Below are positions 26,046 to 37,455 of a stretch of DNA of 64,000 bases, piece after piece. The notes below the pieces were generated by a model that saw only the letters and a program-made list of their open reading frames with translations, was not told the origin of the DNA and made no database searches. The stretch's first letter is position 1; each line of letters opens with the position of its first letter. A program made the translations under genes and the position numbers. This DNA is from Marisa cornuarietis (taxonomy: Eukaryota > Mollusca > Gastropoda > Architaenioglossa > Ampullariidae), in the NCBI GenBank assembly GCA_004794655.1, contig SMMW01000182.1:1-64000 (forward strand). Reading direction: 5' to 3'.

Positions 26046-26186
26046 ATGGAAACGGCGATGAATGAGCTGCGAGCCTGGTATCGCGATAATGTCGCCAACG
26101 ACCCCGCGGGTCTGCACCTCACCAACCCGCCTCACTTCTTGTCTGCGGAGGAGGTCAAGCTGAAGACAGGAGTGGAATATGAATTT
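26046..26186 (+). CDS. ADI1: ADI1 coding exon 1 (residues 1-47)
   Basis: Encodes the N-terminal part, including LRAWYRDN, equivalent to the AWYMD motif near the start of animal acireductone dioxygenases, and ends at GVEYEF. The donor GTGAGT at 26187 is a strong match. Human ADI1 starts only a few residues before AWYMD, so initiation at the second ATG (26058, MNELRAWY) is as plausible as at 26046. Confidence 0.9.
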
Positions 26187-28579
26187 GTGAGTCGTGAACA
26201 AAAGATGCCGAATAAATCATAATACCATTTCTCTTCCCTGGGACCGGCAGTCGCTGCTAAGGTGATATCAAAATTGCTTAAACGAGAGAGAAAGCGAGAG
26301 AGAGAGAGAGATGAACAGAGAAAATGACTCTTATAATTATTTACAGTGTGGGGGGGGGGGTCGGGGGAAGGTGGGAAGGGAGAATGAAATGAGCAAAGCA
26401 AATTCTTTTTCCATCTAGCCCTCGCCCTTTACAAAGGGAAGAATAAACTAAGTTACAAAACTAATATAAAGTAAGGTATGACATCAACAAAGATCGAAGG
26501 GAGGGGGCAATATGTACAAAAGTGATAATCATTACCACGTGTTTACAGAGGGTCATGGAGTCGGGAAGTATCCCAAAATCTTGATGGCTTGAAATCTTTA
26601 TGTAAGTTCAATGTGCATCCTTGTACTACACTCACCAGTGGGGGTTAAGAAGCCTCGTCATTGGTCATTGGTTATTTCTTTCACAACACGCTCCCTGAGT
26701 ATTTCAGGATTGATTTAAGTAATTCATTTTTTAAATGGGGACAGTTTTGAAAGACTTCGTGTTTTTGAGAGAAAGAAAAGAGACTTAACACTGACTTCAA
26801 GTATAATATTAACAAAGTAAAACATCTTAGAAACATCATAAGAATGACATTTTCATTACGTTCGAATGCGAGATTATATCCATGATCATCTGCACCAGAA
26901 GTAAATGAATGGTCGTCATACACTTCTACTTGTCGTGTGGGGGCGGGGGAGAGAAAGACATTGACGAAATGGAAAGTCTTCAGTCCAACATAGCTCGTCA
27001 ATAAGTGTCCAAATAAGTGTAGGTTCATTATGTATTTTTTAATTAAACAATTCTTTTATAGCCCAGTGCCCGCCACGAAATCACGTGTCTGGTTTGCTTG
27101 TGAGAGACTTTTGTAGTCAGGTGTGCACGATAGAAGCTTTCTCCAGTCAGGTGCGGATGGTAGGGAAGTCTAAGGTCGGGTGTGCATGTTAGAAGCGTTT
27201 ACACTCATCTGCACACTTCTCCTCATACCTCGTGTTTCCAGATCGCCGACACCGAAGATCAGGCACAGCTCGACAAACTTCGTGAAGGATGCTCTCACTA
27301 CGACTGGCTGGATTTCTCCAAAGCCACCGGCACCGATTTTGAGGAGAAGGTGACGAGAAAAAAAATAAACCCTCTTGCTCCATATTCATAAAACTTTTCT
27401 CCTAAATGCAGTCAATGACTGCCTCCCCTCCCCCAATCTTGCAACTTCCTTCTTGCATCCACCCTCCTACACATTTTCAGTTCCGTAGCCAGAAATCTGC
27501 TACCTTATGTCAGTTTCAAACAATTCTCTGATGTCTGTCGGCAGAGGCTTAAGTTCGCCCAGGAACACTTGCACGCCGACCCCGAGAAGCGGCTGATCAC
27601 CGATGGCGGTGGCTACTTCGAGGTCCGGGATCAAGATGACCGCTGGATTCGCCTGCACCTGAAGAAGGGCGACCTGATCACTCTGCCGGCCGGCATCTAC
27701 CACAGACTGTATCTGGATAACAAGGTGGGCTTCTCGTGCTGAAAATAGCTTCGCGATACAGTACACATCCCGTCGTCACATTGCCCTAATAAAGCCGGAC
27801 ATAGCTGACAGGGGCAAGCCTACCACATCCTGGTACATAGTCTTAATTCCTGAAAAAACCCGGCTTGTTTAAAAAAAAAATATACAAGGATCAAGACACA
27901 GCTTTTCTGAAAAACACCTGTCCGACACACGTAAAACCCAAAATTCAAAAAAGCAGAATTATGTGGGACAGATGTATTTTAACGGTGTGTAAGTCTGTAT
28001 GTATGCAGGGGATTCAGACCTAAGTTTTAGATGAAAGGGAAAGGTCGTCCCCTAGCCTTTTGTATGTCGTTAGGGAGTGAGGTGTGAGAGATCTCACTTT
28101 TCTTGAGGCCAGCTTTATGTGAGGGTGGTGCCCATCTCATGTCCCTCGCTGCCTTACCCTCCCGATCCCCTTGTGTAGTCAAGTACTCATTCTTGACAGC
28201 TGGGTTGACTGGGGTTTCACTGGTTTCCTGCTCTACACGGGTATCGAATCGGCGCATTCCTGGGTTCAGAGGCTCTAACCACTTCAAGGGTACTCGCTTG
28301 TCTGTTCCTTCAGGAATACGGGTGATACAACACCTGTGCACGGAAATAAGCGAGAGGTTGAATCACACTTGTCCGTGTGTGCTGTGCTTGTTTGAGGAAA
28401 CAAGCGAGAGAGCTTATTTACACTAATCTGTGTGTGTGCAGGATTATGTGAAGATGCTGCGCTTGTATACGGAGACAAACGAGTGGGTGGCCCTCAACCG
28501 TGGTCCGGACGCCGACCAGCACCCAGTGAGAGCCCAGTACCTCAACAGCCTTCGTGGGAAACTCATTTCCGTCCAGTAA
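26046..28579 (+). CDS. ADI1: Acireductone dioxygenase, four coding exons (whole gene)
   Basis: Spliced CDS is join(26046..26186, 27242..27349, 27545..27724, 28442..28579), 188 codons plus TAA; all junctions are phase 0 with GT-AG borders. The human enzyme is about 179 residues, so this looks complete. Family knowledge: a cytosolic/nuclear cupin of the methionine salvage pathway. With Fe2+ it converts 1,2-dihydroxy-3-keto-5-methylthiopentene plus O2 to 4-methylthio-2-oxobutanoate and formate; with Ni2+ it makes methylthiopropionate, formate and CO. Seen: the HLHxxxE metal motif (H91, H93, E97), the fourth ligand H136 in LPAGIYHR, the GGGYFEVRD strand and the [15 protein letters not shown] segment. 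Start: an in-frame TAA at 26004-26006 limits extension in unspliced sequence, but an acceptor-like AATCAG abuts the ATG, so a 5' noncoding exon is possible. M5 (26058) is an alternative start closer to the vertebrate N-terminus. No frameshift or lost ligand was seen. Confidence 0.95.
27242..27349 (+). CDS. ADI1: ADI1 coding exon 2 (residues 48-83)
   Basis: Thirty-six codons beginning [16 protein letters not shown] and ending FEEK. The helix containing YDWLDF matches the YSWMDII region of the human protein. The acceptor is TTTCCAG after a pyrimidine-rich stretch; the donor is GTGACG, weaker than that of exon 1. The intron before it is about 1.05 kb. Confidence 0.92.
27545..27724 (+). CDS. ADI1: ADI1 coding exon 3 (residues 84-143, metal site)
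   Basis: Sixty codons carrying the whole active site: [12 protein letters not shown] (ligands H91, H93, E97), [19 protein letters not shown] and LPAGIYHR (ligand H136). The acceptor is TCGGCAG and the donor GTGGGC. The preceding intron is only about 195 bp. Codon choice here is clearly more GC-rich at third positions than surrounding DNA, as expected for a real exon. Confidence 0.95.
28030..28340 (-). mobile_element. tRNA-derived SINE in ADI1 intron 3, antisense
   Basis: On the minus strand, from about 28305 downward, there is an A-box-like AAGTGGTTAGAGCC, then a B-box-like GATTCGATACC, as in a pol III tRNA promoter. A non-tRNA body follows, ending with CTAACGACATACAAAAGG near 28050. This head-body-tail order is typical of tRNA-derived SINEs, and the tail style resembles mollusc SINEs I recall. 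No clear target-site duplication was found, so the outer limits are approximate. It makes up most of the 717-bp intron. Confidence 0.6.
28442..28579 (+). CDS. ADI1: ADI1 coding exon 4 (residues 144-188 and stop)
   Basis: Begins [15 protein letters not shown], matching the YTKAMRLFVGEPVW region of human ADI1, continues through [19 protein letters not shown] and ends KLISVQ-TAA. The acceptor is TGTGTGTGCAG. Short stretches resembling the YTETNEW coding segment occur twice in the intron just upstream (see findings). Confidence 0.93.
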   Translation, partial: DYVKMLRLYTETNEWVALNRGPDADQHPVRAQYLNSLRGKLISVQ

Positions 28580-30020
28580 AAAAATGTCACAGCAGGCGAT
28601 GCACGAGGGATGTCTAGTCCAACATGCCTTTGAAATTTCTTTGTTTGTTCCTATAGTGCCACAAATAAGTTGTGAAGGAAGTTTATTGCCTCTTGCCAAA
28701 TTGAAAAAAGTAACTCATTTAAGTTTTAAGTATTATTAATGGATAAGATTTATATTTCACTGTGATGAAAATCTGGGAACGATGGTCGTGTGATGTTGAA
28801 ACGATGACTGTGCTTTAGACATGCAAGTTTTTGCAGGGAAGCAGAAAACTTTCAAATGTACTTGCACTTCAACATCGGCCTTTGTTTCTTTGTTTGAACT
28901 GGTTATCTTTATCTGAGCAATCTTGTTCTCTTTTCCTTTTTTTGAAGGTGTGCCTTCTCTCACAATATCGTCAAGCTGTTATCAAATTCGTTTAATATTG
29001 TCTTCAATCGCAAAACAAAGCTTTCTGCTATGAATTCTATTTAATTTGCTTACATTAATTTTTCCAAACGAAGGACCGGTTTTTGGCGGTTAATTTTGTT
29101 GTAGACCCATCATAATGGAAAGTATGATAATAGGTTATCGCATTCTTGATAGTCAAGTACATGATGAAGCACAGTGAAAGGTGCCTGTTGTGGTGATAGT
29201 TTTAACTACCTAATAATATGTATGTTTTTGTCCTTGAGCTTTAAAATAACATGTTTTGCACTTGTAATCTTTTGATGCAAACACTTTTTCTCTGTACAAA
29301 TTCACCTTGCTATTGACCTTTCAATGTGCATATTTTATTTTGTTTATTCTTAATATTTATGAGTATTTTGTTTGCCTCTTGAAGACAAATGTTTCAAGTA
29401 TTAACAGTAATTTTTCGGAAAGTAAAATCCGGAAAAGGAAAAGGTAAAATAGTTTTCCTTTTATAACGAACGATTACAGCAGAGATAAATGGTGTGATTT
29501 AAGAGCTTGGGAAATTATTATTTTTTCGCTTTTTTACCTGCACCTTTGTTAATACAGAAGAGCTTGAAAATTTGGCTTGCTGCGCAATAAATCAGCTTTT
29601 TTCACTTAGGTGAAATTATTTTTTTTTTGTTATTGGAAATGTAAAGCAAAAATGCGTAAGGTTAGACTGAAACAAAATATAATAACTTAAAATTTTGTTT
29701 AAATTCATTTGAGCAGTACAAACTGTATTGTGTAATGAAATTAATATTTAGTATTTTTAAAAGCAGCATTTGCTAATATGTTTTAATGCACAGGGGGGAG
29801 AAAAGAGATTCATCTGCTCTGTGCTTTACTCCAGCAAGTAACTGACTGTAAGTTTTTGAAAAAAAAATGTTTTATTGTTGACATCCTTCATCTGGAATTG
29901 TTTACTTAAACCCTTCCCCTCCTCGCTTGCAGTTCCAGGTATTTGCAGCGACGGGTAGGAAACAAAAACATGACCTAATGTAATCTTTCTGTACAAAAAT
30001 AAAATTCTTAAACCACGTTT
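28580..30020 (+). promoter_or_regulatory. ADI1: Probable ADI1 3' UTR with candidate poly(A) signals
   Basis: AT-rich sequence after the ADI1 stop with no coding signal. AATAAA occurs at 29586-29591 and at 29998-30003. The second is followed about 20 nt later by a GT-rich tract (from 30026) that fits a cleavage-stimulation element, so the transcript may end near 30015-30025, giving a 3' UTR of about 1.4 kb. The earlier signal would give about 1.0 kb. A third AATAAA lies near 30226. RNA evidence is needed to choose. Confidence 0.4.
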
Positions 30021-30489
30021 TCTCTGTGTGTGAGTGTGTTTTGGTTTTTTTTTTTTGTTTTTTTTGTTTTGTTTTTTTTTTTTTTTGCTTTTTTTGAGCA
30101 TGAATCAAACCATGTTCTCCCATTAAGCGTTTAAATTCTCTGTTACTGATCGTTAAGCAATCTGTGCAAATTGTTAGGCCCCCCTTTAAAGGCTCATTTT
30201 TTTGTTATACGGGGAATAATTTTCAAATAAAGATAATTCAACACAGATCCTTCAACAACAATGTTTTCTGTTTTTGCCTGTTGGTGACTGTTAGATGTTG
30301 ACAAACCGTGAAGCATTAGGTGTGGTCGCCTCCAGTCAAGCATGCAATCTCTATGTTGTTTTGCTCACCTTGTTCACCCAAACACTGAGACACACACACA
30401 CTCTTAGGTGAAATGTGTTTTTGATTCACAATATCGACATTAGGAAGTTGTCTAAATGTGTACGTATACACTATATATATATATATACA

Positions 30490-30835
30490 CACATGTTTCT
30501 AATCTTTCAAATCTGCACTGAAAACACACCTGTTCCTTGAGCATTACTCCTAACACAGTCCACACAATGCTCGTCCTTCTTACCCTCCCCCTTCTGCTCT
30601 TGCTACTTGTCTACCCATCTTTCTCTGCAGAATCCCCATATTTTCTATTTCTCTTACTTGCTGCCTTTTTGTGTTTTCTGTTTGTCGTCGGTACTGTCTT
30701 TTATTCTTCCGTCCCTCGTGTTCTATCCATGTAGTCCATGTCTCTTCCCCGTTTTAAGCGCTAAGAGCATGCTCTCTATCAGTGTGAATATGTGCTATAA
30801 AAATCTTCATTTATTATTATTGTTGTAGGGATGAG
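30490..30835 (+). mobile_element. LINE 3' end (CR1/L2-like)
   Basis: 30503-30550 encodes SFKSALKTHLF, the usual last motif of CR1/L2-type LINE ORF2 proteins. About 250 bp of 3' UTR follows, ending TTTTAAGCGCTAAGAGC, ATGTGCTATAAAAAT and an ATT-repeat tail near 30820. This end structure is typical of many invertebrate non-LTR elements. Only the last part of the element is present, as expected from 5' truncation. Confidence 0.7.
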
Positions 30836-31060
30836 AGGGGTATAAAGGGAGAGGTGATTGGACGAGTGGGTGAGTGAGAGGATTGCTATACAGTGCAAGT
30901 ATACAAATTGTTTGTATGTATGTATGTATGACGGGACGGGTATGAATGGATAGGTGATTGGATGAATGAGAGGATGATCTCTATATGCTCACCCTGTACA
31001 AGTGACAATGGCTGAAATGAGCTTATGTCATTAAAATGTTCGAGTTCGAGTTTTTTTTTC

Positions 31061-31113
<53 letters not shown>

Positions 31114-34100
31114 GTACAGAGTGTAGAAAGAGTGTAAATGAGCGGTTTGCAAGTTGGTTGCGCTGTGATCAAATCACAGCAACGGAATAATTTTTGGTTG
31201 CAATTTGTATTTTTTTTAAGTTTTAACCTAGCGCACAGTCCGGTGGCGCTCGTAGGTTGGGTACACAGGTGAGGTGAGCTGCCTATCCCGATTAAGCGAG
31301 TTTACATTAAACAAAGACTAAAGAAGAAAGTGGTTAAGGTAGTTAGGGTATGGTGGTGGTAGTGGTGGTGGTGGGATCAAATGGTCTCTGCCTCATGCGA
31401 CATGCTTTAATGTGAAACAGCAGCTAGAAGAGAAAACCATCTGCTGTGCTGGTGCGTCTGTTCCGAGCATGTATTGAAGGGGAATGCTGTCGAGATGAAC
31501 AAATATCATATATTGAACTTCACGACAGCAACTACCACCGCGTGGTGCTGGACAAGAGGGTGAGGACAAGGGCAGGAGCCGTGATGGTTGGTGCTGGTGC
31601 TGGTTATGTTAGCTACGATGGGTAGTGCTGGTGTTCCCTTCCCCTTGTTGTTGTTGATTTTGTTGCTGATCTCGCTTTCGCTAATGATGCTGAATTCTTT
31701 CTGCAACTAAACGTGTTTATTGTCCTAGGGAAGTATCAAGCCAGACTCTAGTATTAAAAGTATTAAAATATTTGAAGGAGAATGGCAACTCAAACTCTTG
31801 TGCAAGGATAATATGCATTCCAGTCCCGACCTAAATGCCTTTTTTTTATTTTTTGCATATGTGACGTTCACCTTAAGTTTGAAAACTTTGCGCTTATTGA
31901 TTTAACTAATGATTTATCACCCGCAAAAGATTATATAGCTAACGTTTAGTGCACGCAAACCAGACCTTCACCGTTTACAGCCGTATATACTGTGGTATCG
32001 AAAATTTGAATCATAGCTACTCATATGCAATAATAAAGAATACAAAATAACCGAAAATGTAAAGCCGAACTGGCCTTTCTGTTGTTTTTCCTAAAATTTT
32101 AAAGGTGATCTTTGTCTTCATGATAAGACTGCGTCGATCTGCCACACCATTTACGGAGACAAGCGAGTGGCGGTGAGGGAGAGGTACCTTGGCGAGCGGG
32201 GTGCATGTGTAGGACACGTGAGACATGAGCGCATCTAACACGCTGGCACTTTATTACTCACTGTATTTGTATCTCAGTTATGTCTTAACTATTCCTAATC
32301 TTGTAGTAATAAAATAATCATATGGCGTTATAAGAAAGGTGATTTAGGGCCTCTTTTTTTAAGATATAGGAAAAGAATAACGTACACAAAAGAAAGAGTG
32401 AACAAAGGGAGGGAACTGTGCACACGGTCAGCCTTCACAACTAGCGTTCAGAATAGCGTCCCCTGTATTGCTGCTGTCAAGACAAGATCAAGGTGACAGA
32501 GGGAAAGGGAGCGACTGTGATGAAAGACTGGAATTTTTCAACTTCATAACTGCTTGAGAATGACATTGACAACTTTTTGTATTGTGTCGAGCCGACCTCG
32601 AGGTCTTTGAACATGCCGGGTACTGTGGTACATTAGGGTGGATCGTGTATTAGCGGGTCTGTCCTTTACGTCTGTTGTAAAACTTTGTACACTGCTCCTT
32701 CTTCAAAGCTAGACCTTTCGTGTCTTACAGAGGCTTTGTGGCTTACGATAAACATATCGAAGTATATTTTGTTCTTGAACAGATTGATCATCTTGCGAAT
32801 GAATAAAGTGAAGCAAGGACCTATATTACTTCCAAACGGCAATTAACGTAATTTCTATACCTTTCCCAAAATTATTCCGCCATTCTCTCTTGCTCACAGA
32901 CTATGCACACATGAACTCACGAAATAGATTAACATGCTTTCTCTGTGTGATTTTTCCCTTTATAGTGTCGCTTGAGCTCACAGCTGTCAGGTTATCAATT
33001 ATTAAGAATCTTACATACTAAAGTTTTTACAGACCTGATTTCCACACACAAATGTGTGTACCATCTCTCTATAGATAAATATATGCACATACTGTTAATT
33101 CTCCCATACAATCCATACCTCATCCCCCCTTGCTCATCCCTCTATATCTCTCTCTGCCCCTTTGTCACTGCTCTCGCTGATCATTCTACCGCCCCCACCC
33201 CTTTCCATTCACACAAACACGCTGATGCACACACACACACAGAGACAGAGAGAAAGAAAGAGCAAGACGGAAAGGAAGCGAGTCGGAAGGAAGGAGTGTA
33301 CGAGAGACGTGCGTTGGGGGAAAAAAAACCGACACGAAATGACATTTTTGTCAGCCATGTTTATGCCCTGGGGGTTAAAGGGGCTAATGCCCTTGTCGCA
33401 TCACGTGGTACCGCCAAAAAGCGTTCCCGGATGCCATCGCAGGTCCCAGGATTCCATTTGCCGGAAATGTCTGTTGACTCCTACGTGACGCGGGCGCATA
33501 ACCTCACTCTAGTAATGTAGGGGGGGGGGGACTCCACATTCTGTCCAACTCAGGGCTGCTCGACCAACCTTGTTACTCCCCACCTTCTGTCTGTCGCTCC
33601 TCGATCTCCACTATCTCCCCCAACCAGCCACACCCCCCTTCCCTGCTCCCTTTTAAACAATTTCACACAGCCGTCTTTCAGATATTAAAATTTGATAGAA
33701 CAAGGCGGCTAAAATAAATTATTTCGAAAAGAAACCGTTAATTCTTTCTTACCTTGTTTATTCATAACTGATGTTTTAAATGAACGAAAACTAGGATTGA
33801 CAGAGATGTCTACTGCTACCAGTCCTATTTCTTTCCTTGGCAAAGTCAAACCTGTGAGAACTACGCTCACGTGGTTGTGTTAAGGTAATTACAAAGTCCG
33901 CAGGCGAGGAACAACTTTTTAATTATCGGTATTATCTCCCGCTTTTTGAGATCAAATAATCGGGAGGATCTTGCATTCCTGCGGCCTCGTGAGAATGATC
34001 ACAACTTTGAATTTCAGACCAGTGATCTCTCCATCATTATAAATCCCAATATCTTCTGACCCCATTCATGAACTTTACTTTCGTCAGCATCTCTGAGGTT

Positions 34101-34729
34101 AACTTCACCTTGCTTTAAATTTTGTTCTTATTTTTAAGCTCTCTGACCTATAGTTCTATTATGTCCGTCGATATATGATCATCGAGAGTAATCTTAGGTT
34201 ATCGTCATTTTAATAAGTAACAAAAAATTATCCATCGTGCATTTACTTCTTCTACTTGTATGTTCCTAATATTTAAAAGATGTAAACTCTCCGTGGTCTT
34301 TGGGCGCTTGCTAGTAAAATGTTTGCTCTTCTTACGAGTGGACTATATTCAGCCATCAAGAATATTTGTAGGAATGATCCGTACTGCCGCTTAAAGTATC
34401 TGTAGGAATAAATGGTATTGGTGAACAGCAAAAATCCTGCAAGCTTTTTTTTTTTCTTTAGAAAAGGTGTGTTTTTCTGTATGAGTCACTCATTTACTTG
34501 ATCCAAACACGCCCTTAAAGAACCAGAGCTTGATCTCATTTTTACCATATTTTGTATACGATATCACTATTTCATTCCTTTGGAAGACAATAGTAAACTT
34601 CAGAAGTGACGGCTGTAAGTCGAATGCGTAAGCTAAAGAGCACATGCGGGTTTGGAGAAAACGAAAAAAGAATAAAAAAGACGAAAAACATCTAGAAAAA
34701 TCCCCGGAACGACTATTTCTTGCTGTACA
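30836..34729. other. No gene recognised
   Basis: Microsatellite at 31.07 kb, a GGT-rich patch at 31350-31375, short TATA/ATTA runs and CT/AG-rich stretches at 33140-33300. No frame carries a recognisable domain. Confidence 0.5.
31060..31111. repeat. (CT)n(CA)n microsatellite
   Basis: CT repeats run directly into about 20 CA units. Confidence 0.95.
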
Positions 34730-34969
34730 ATGTTTTATCGTCTCCCTGCATTTCCTGCCTTTGAGATCAGCAAACAAAAAGGCAAGCTCGCCAGCAAATT
34801 GAGCTTGTGTGTAACCACTGTGATACTGTTGGCTTTCCTTTGTCTCTTCAGCACCTATAGATCGTCGCCTTCCTTCGTCAGGGGGAACTTGGAGAACTAT
34901 GTGTGGCTGCCTGTGTCCACACGAAGAAAGACTTCTTTTAAGCCCTTGAGTGCAGACAAAGATGTCTAA
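34730..34969 (+). CDS. Candidate exon/ORF with N-terminal membrane anchor, unrecognised
   Basis: 79 codons, ATG 34730 to TAA 34967-34969. After a basic stretch (KQKGKLASK) comes a 17-residue hydrophobic segment (CVTTVILLAFLCLF) and then a polar Arg/Ser-rich tail. This is the layout of a type II membrane protein such as a Golgi glycosyltransferase N-terminus. An acceptor-like CCTTTGAGATCAG ends at 34772, so it may be an internal exon. The TAA precedes the nearest good donor (CAGGTTAGC, 34980), arguing against a longer protein unless splicing differs. No family is recognised. Confidence 0.25.
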   Translation: MFYRLPAFPAFEISKQKGKLASKLSLCVTTVILLAFLCLFSTYRSSPSFVRGNLENYVWLPVSTRRKTSFKPLSADKDV

Positions 34970-34980
34970 CACAGGTTAGC

Positions 34981-35998
34981 AGCCTGCACCGTTTGCCAAC
35001 CGTTCTTCGAAGTTCCCTCGTCTAGCAGGCCAGGGTCAGGGCGTTAAGCAGGGAAGCATGAAAAATTCGTGAATGAAGTCGTTTGTTCCAGCCACAGCCT
35101 GAGAACCTCACAGGTTCCCGCACTCCCTCGTTGGTGTCCAGTCTTACCTGAAGACAAATCTTACGCCAAATGTAGATGAGCGCGTTTGGTGTTCATCTTT
35201 CGTTACACTTGCGCTCTTCTCGCGCGAATTGCAAGTTACTGGGAAGAGTTCTCTGCAAGGGAACAATGTTCTTTGTCGTCAGCCCAACAGACTAAACGTA
35301 TGCACAGGACCCTCCGTGTTATCTCAGACTTGTGGGGAGGAAAACTGAAGAAGGGGAGGAAGCTGTCTTGGCAAATAAGCTCAGCAAGGGGAGGGAGAGG
35401 GAAGGGTCACCAGAGAGAGAAGTGGTGGTGGAAGAGGAGGCTGAGGGGTGAAGGGAGGCAAACTTGTTTGTTGGCGTGTCTGTAGCGCAGTTTTCTGCAA
35501 ACTCCGTGTTGTTTCAGACAAATCCTCAAAAGGGAGCTGGTTTCCGTCCGAGCTGCCCGTGTCAACAGACGACAGTAGTTTTTTTTGTGGGGGGGGGGAT
35601 CCTCTCCACCCACCGGAAGAACAAACGTTCCAGAGACCAGTGTGATCGGTGATTTGCGTTGGGACGCCATGTTTTTAGACCGGTGCTTTCTGGGAACGAA
35701 AACTGTCGGTTGAGACACAGTCGGGATGTGAAACGCTAAAGATGTCAAAGCAGTACCTTCACATTGTCTTGAAAATTGTTTTACTCAGGTTCAAGAAAAA
35801 AACTGTTTGTCGACAATAGTGATGGTGGCAATCAGACGGGACAGATTTGGTTGATTTAGGTTTAGTCGATTTGATGACATCCTCTAGAAAGGTAGAAGTA
35901 GTCATCTTATTGCTTTGTAGCACAAGATTGTTCAAGTATACAAGACAGCATGCAGCCATGTACAAATTTTAAATATTACACGAAAACTTTAAGCCTCA

Positions 35999-36033
<35 letters not shown>

Positions 36034-37323
36034 ATATTTATATTGAGAAATAGAGGACAGTACAACGGACAGTCGATTATCGCCAGTCCGCAGATACAGC
36101 AACGACGTAAGTTTATGGAGGAAATGTTAAAGAGAACAGCTATTATCTATCATTAATTTATCTCCTCTCCTACCCAGAAGCCATAGTCATGAAGCGAGGT
36201 GTAACGCTGGCCCGGGGAGAAGTGGGGAAAATAAAGACAATGGAGTTGTATCTGAAGTTGCACAGAGCTGTGTGGACACTGCAAACAATTCTTTTTGTTA
36301 CTTGACCCATAGGGCATCTTTGCCACTGATTTATAACTATAACCCCAGAGGTAACAATTACATCTGCGAAATCTGGACACCACCTTATAACCAAAGATAT
36401 TAAATACTACAAGATGGGTCATCTGGAAATTTCCGAGGTGACTGCGGAGTGATGGCGGCTAAAGCGAAGTGTCGAAATGCCGAAGCCCCATGTAGCACCA
36501 TTAATTGTGCAAGTTTACAATCCTCAGGGCCAATTGTTGTTCATATTTCCACAGACTGAAACAAAGTTAGCACCTGATTGTTTTCATTACTTTCTTTATA
36601 GACATAATTATTGTTTCTGAAGAATACTGCTGCTGAAAAATGTCCGATTGATTTTATCGATTCAAGCAGAGGGTGTAAAGGATCAGGAGAGAAGACTTGC
36701 TCAGAAAAGATGTAAGACTGCAGTTCAACCTAATGCTGTGACCATTTTGAGGACTAACAATTCATGAATGTGACTAAGAATAAACTGATTTGGTGTGCTG
36801 TGCCATCAATTATCGACGTTCCCACCACCTGGTACATCAAAAAGAGATCCCTGAGAAAGAAATATGTGATTTCAGAGCAGAATCCATCAGCTAGCAAGAA
36901 AAGATGAGTATCAGGTGTGTATTGTATGTATATATATATATATGTGTGTGTGATAGTGCTTGTGTGTTAATTACGTGTTTAGGTAAACAAAAAACAAAGT
37001 TCTGGCTTCCTTACCTGTCCCAGTGTGTGCATGCTTGTACATAGTGTTTTTATTTCTGTTTTTCAGCAAAACCCGACTAGCCAGAATGGTGCATTTTCAA
37101 ACAACTGCAGACTTACAACAACCTTTCACTTGCTTGCTTGCTAAACGCTTGTTCCTTGAGCAGGGGCAAAGTCTGTACCTCAGAGTTCGCTTAATTTTTT
37201 TTAAAAATGCAAGTTTGTTTGTTTTCAAAGTGAAACAGAAATCAATCCACTTGTGATTAGGTTCCATGTTATAGTGCTCTTCCTTTTCGATATAACCCAT
37301 ACTTTCATATTCTAAGTAAAATA
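34981..37323. other. No gene recognised
   Basis: A GC-richer, purine-rich block at 35330-35460 followed by AT-rich DNA. Poly-G at 35588. No exon-like frame. Confidence 0.5.
36002..36032. repeat. (CA)n microsatellite
   Basis: Fifteen uninterrupted CA units. Confidence 0.95.
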
Positions 37324-37455
37324 CAGTGGCGTAGGAAGATGCTCGGCTTTGGGGGGGCAAGCTCCATGCTGACAATGAATAACGTTCACATTCTTGACTT
37401 CCCGGCATCTTTTTTTTGGGGGGGGGCGGCTGCCCCCCTTGTTCCTACGCCACTG
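37324..37455 (-). mobile_element. MITE copy 2, 132 bp, 5-bp target duplication
   Basis: Perfect 14-bp terminal inverted repeats (CAGTGGCGTAGGAA and its complement). Its reverse complement aligns along its length with the 16302-16429 copy, apart from an extra poly-C/poly-A segment. AAATA occurs immediately on both sides. Two copies with equal-length, different flanking duplications support true transposition. Confidence 0.88.

Noticed and set aside
28290..28312. The intron 3 SINE contains the reverse complement of GACAAGCGAGT, like the exon 4 echoes.
   Set aside because: Only 11 bases and in inverted orientation; treated as coincidence.
32145..32175. 18 of 19 bases identical to ADI1 exon 4 (TACGGAGACAAGCGAGTGG), suggesting a duplicated exon.
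   Set aside because: Similarity stops abruptly on both sides, and a match of this size is expected about once by chance in a window of this length; the surrounding frame has no ADI1 features.
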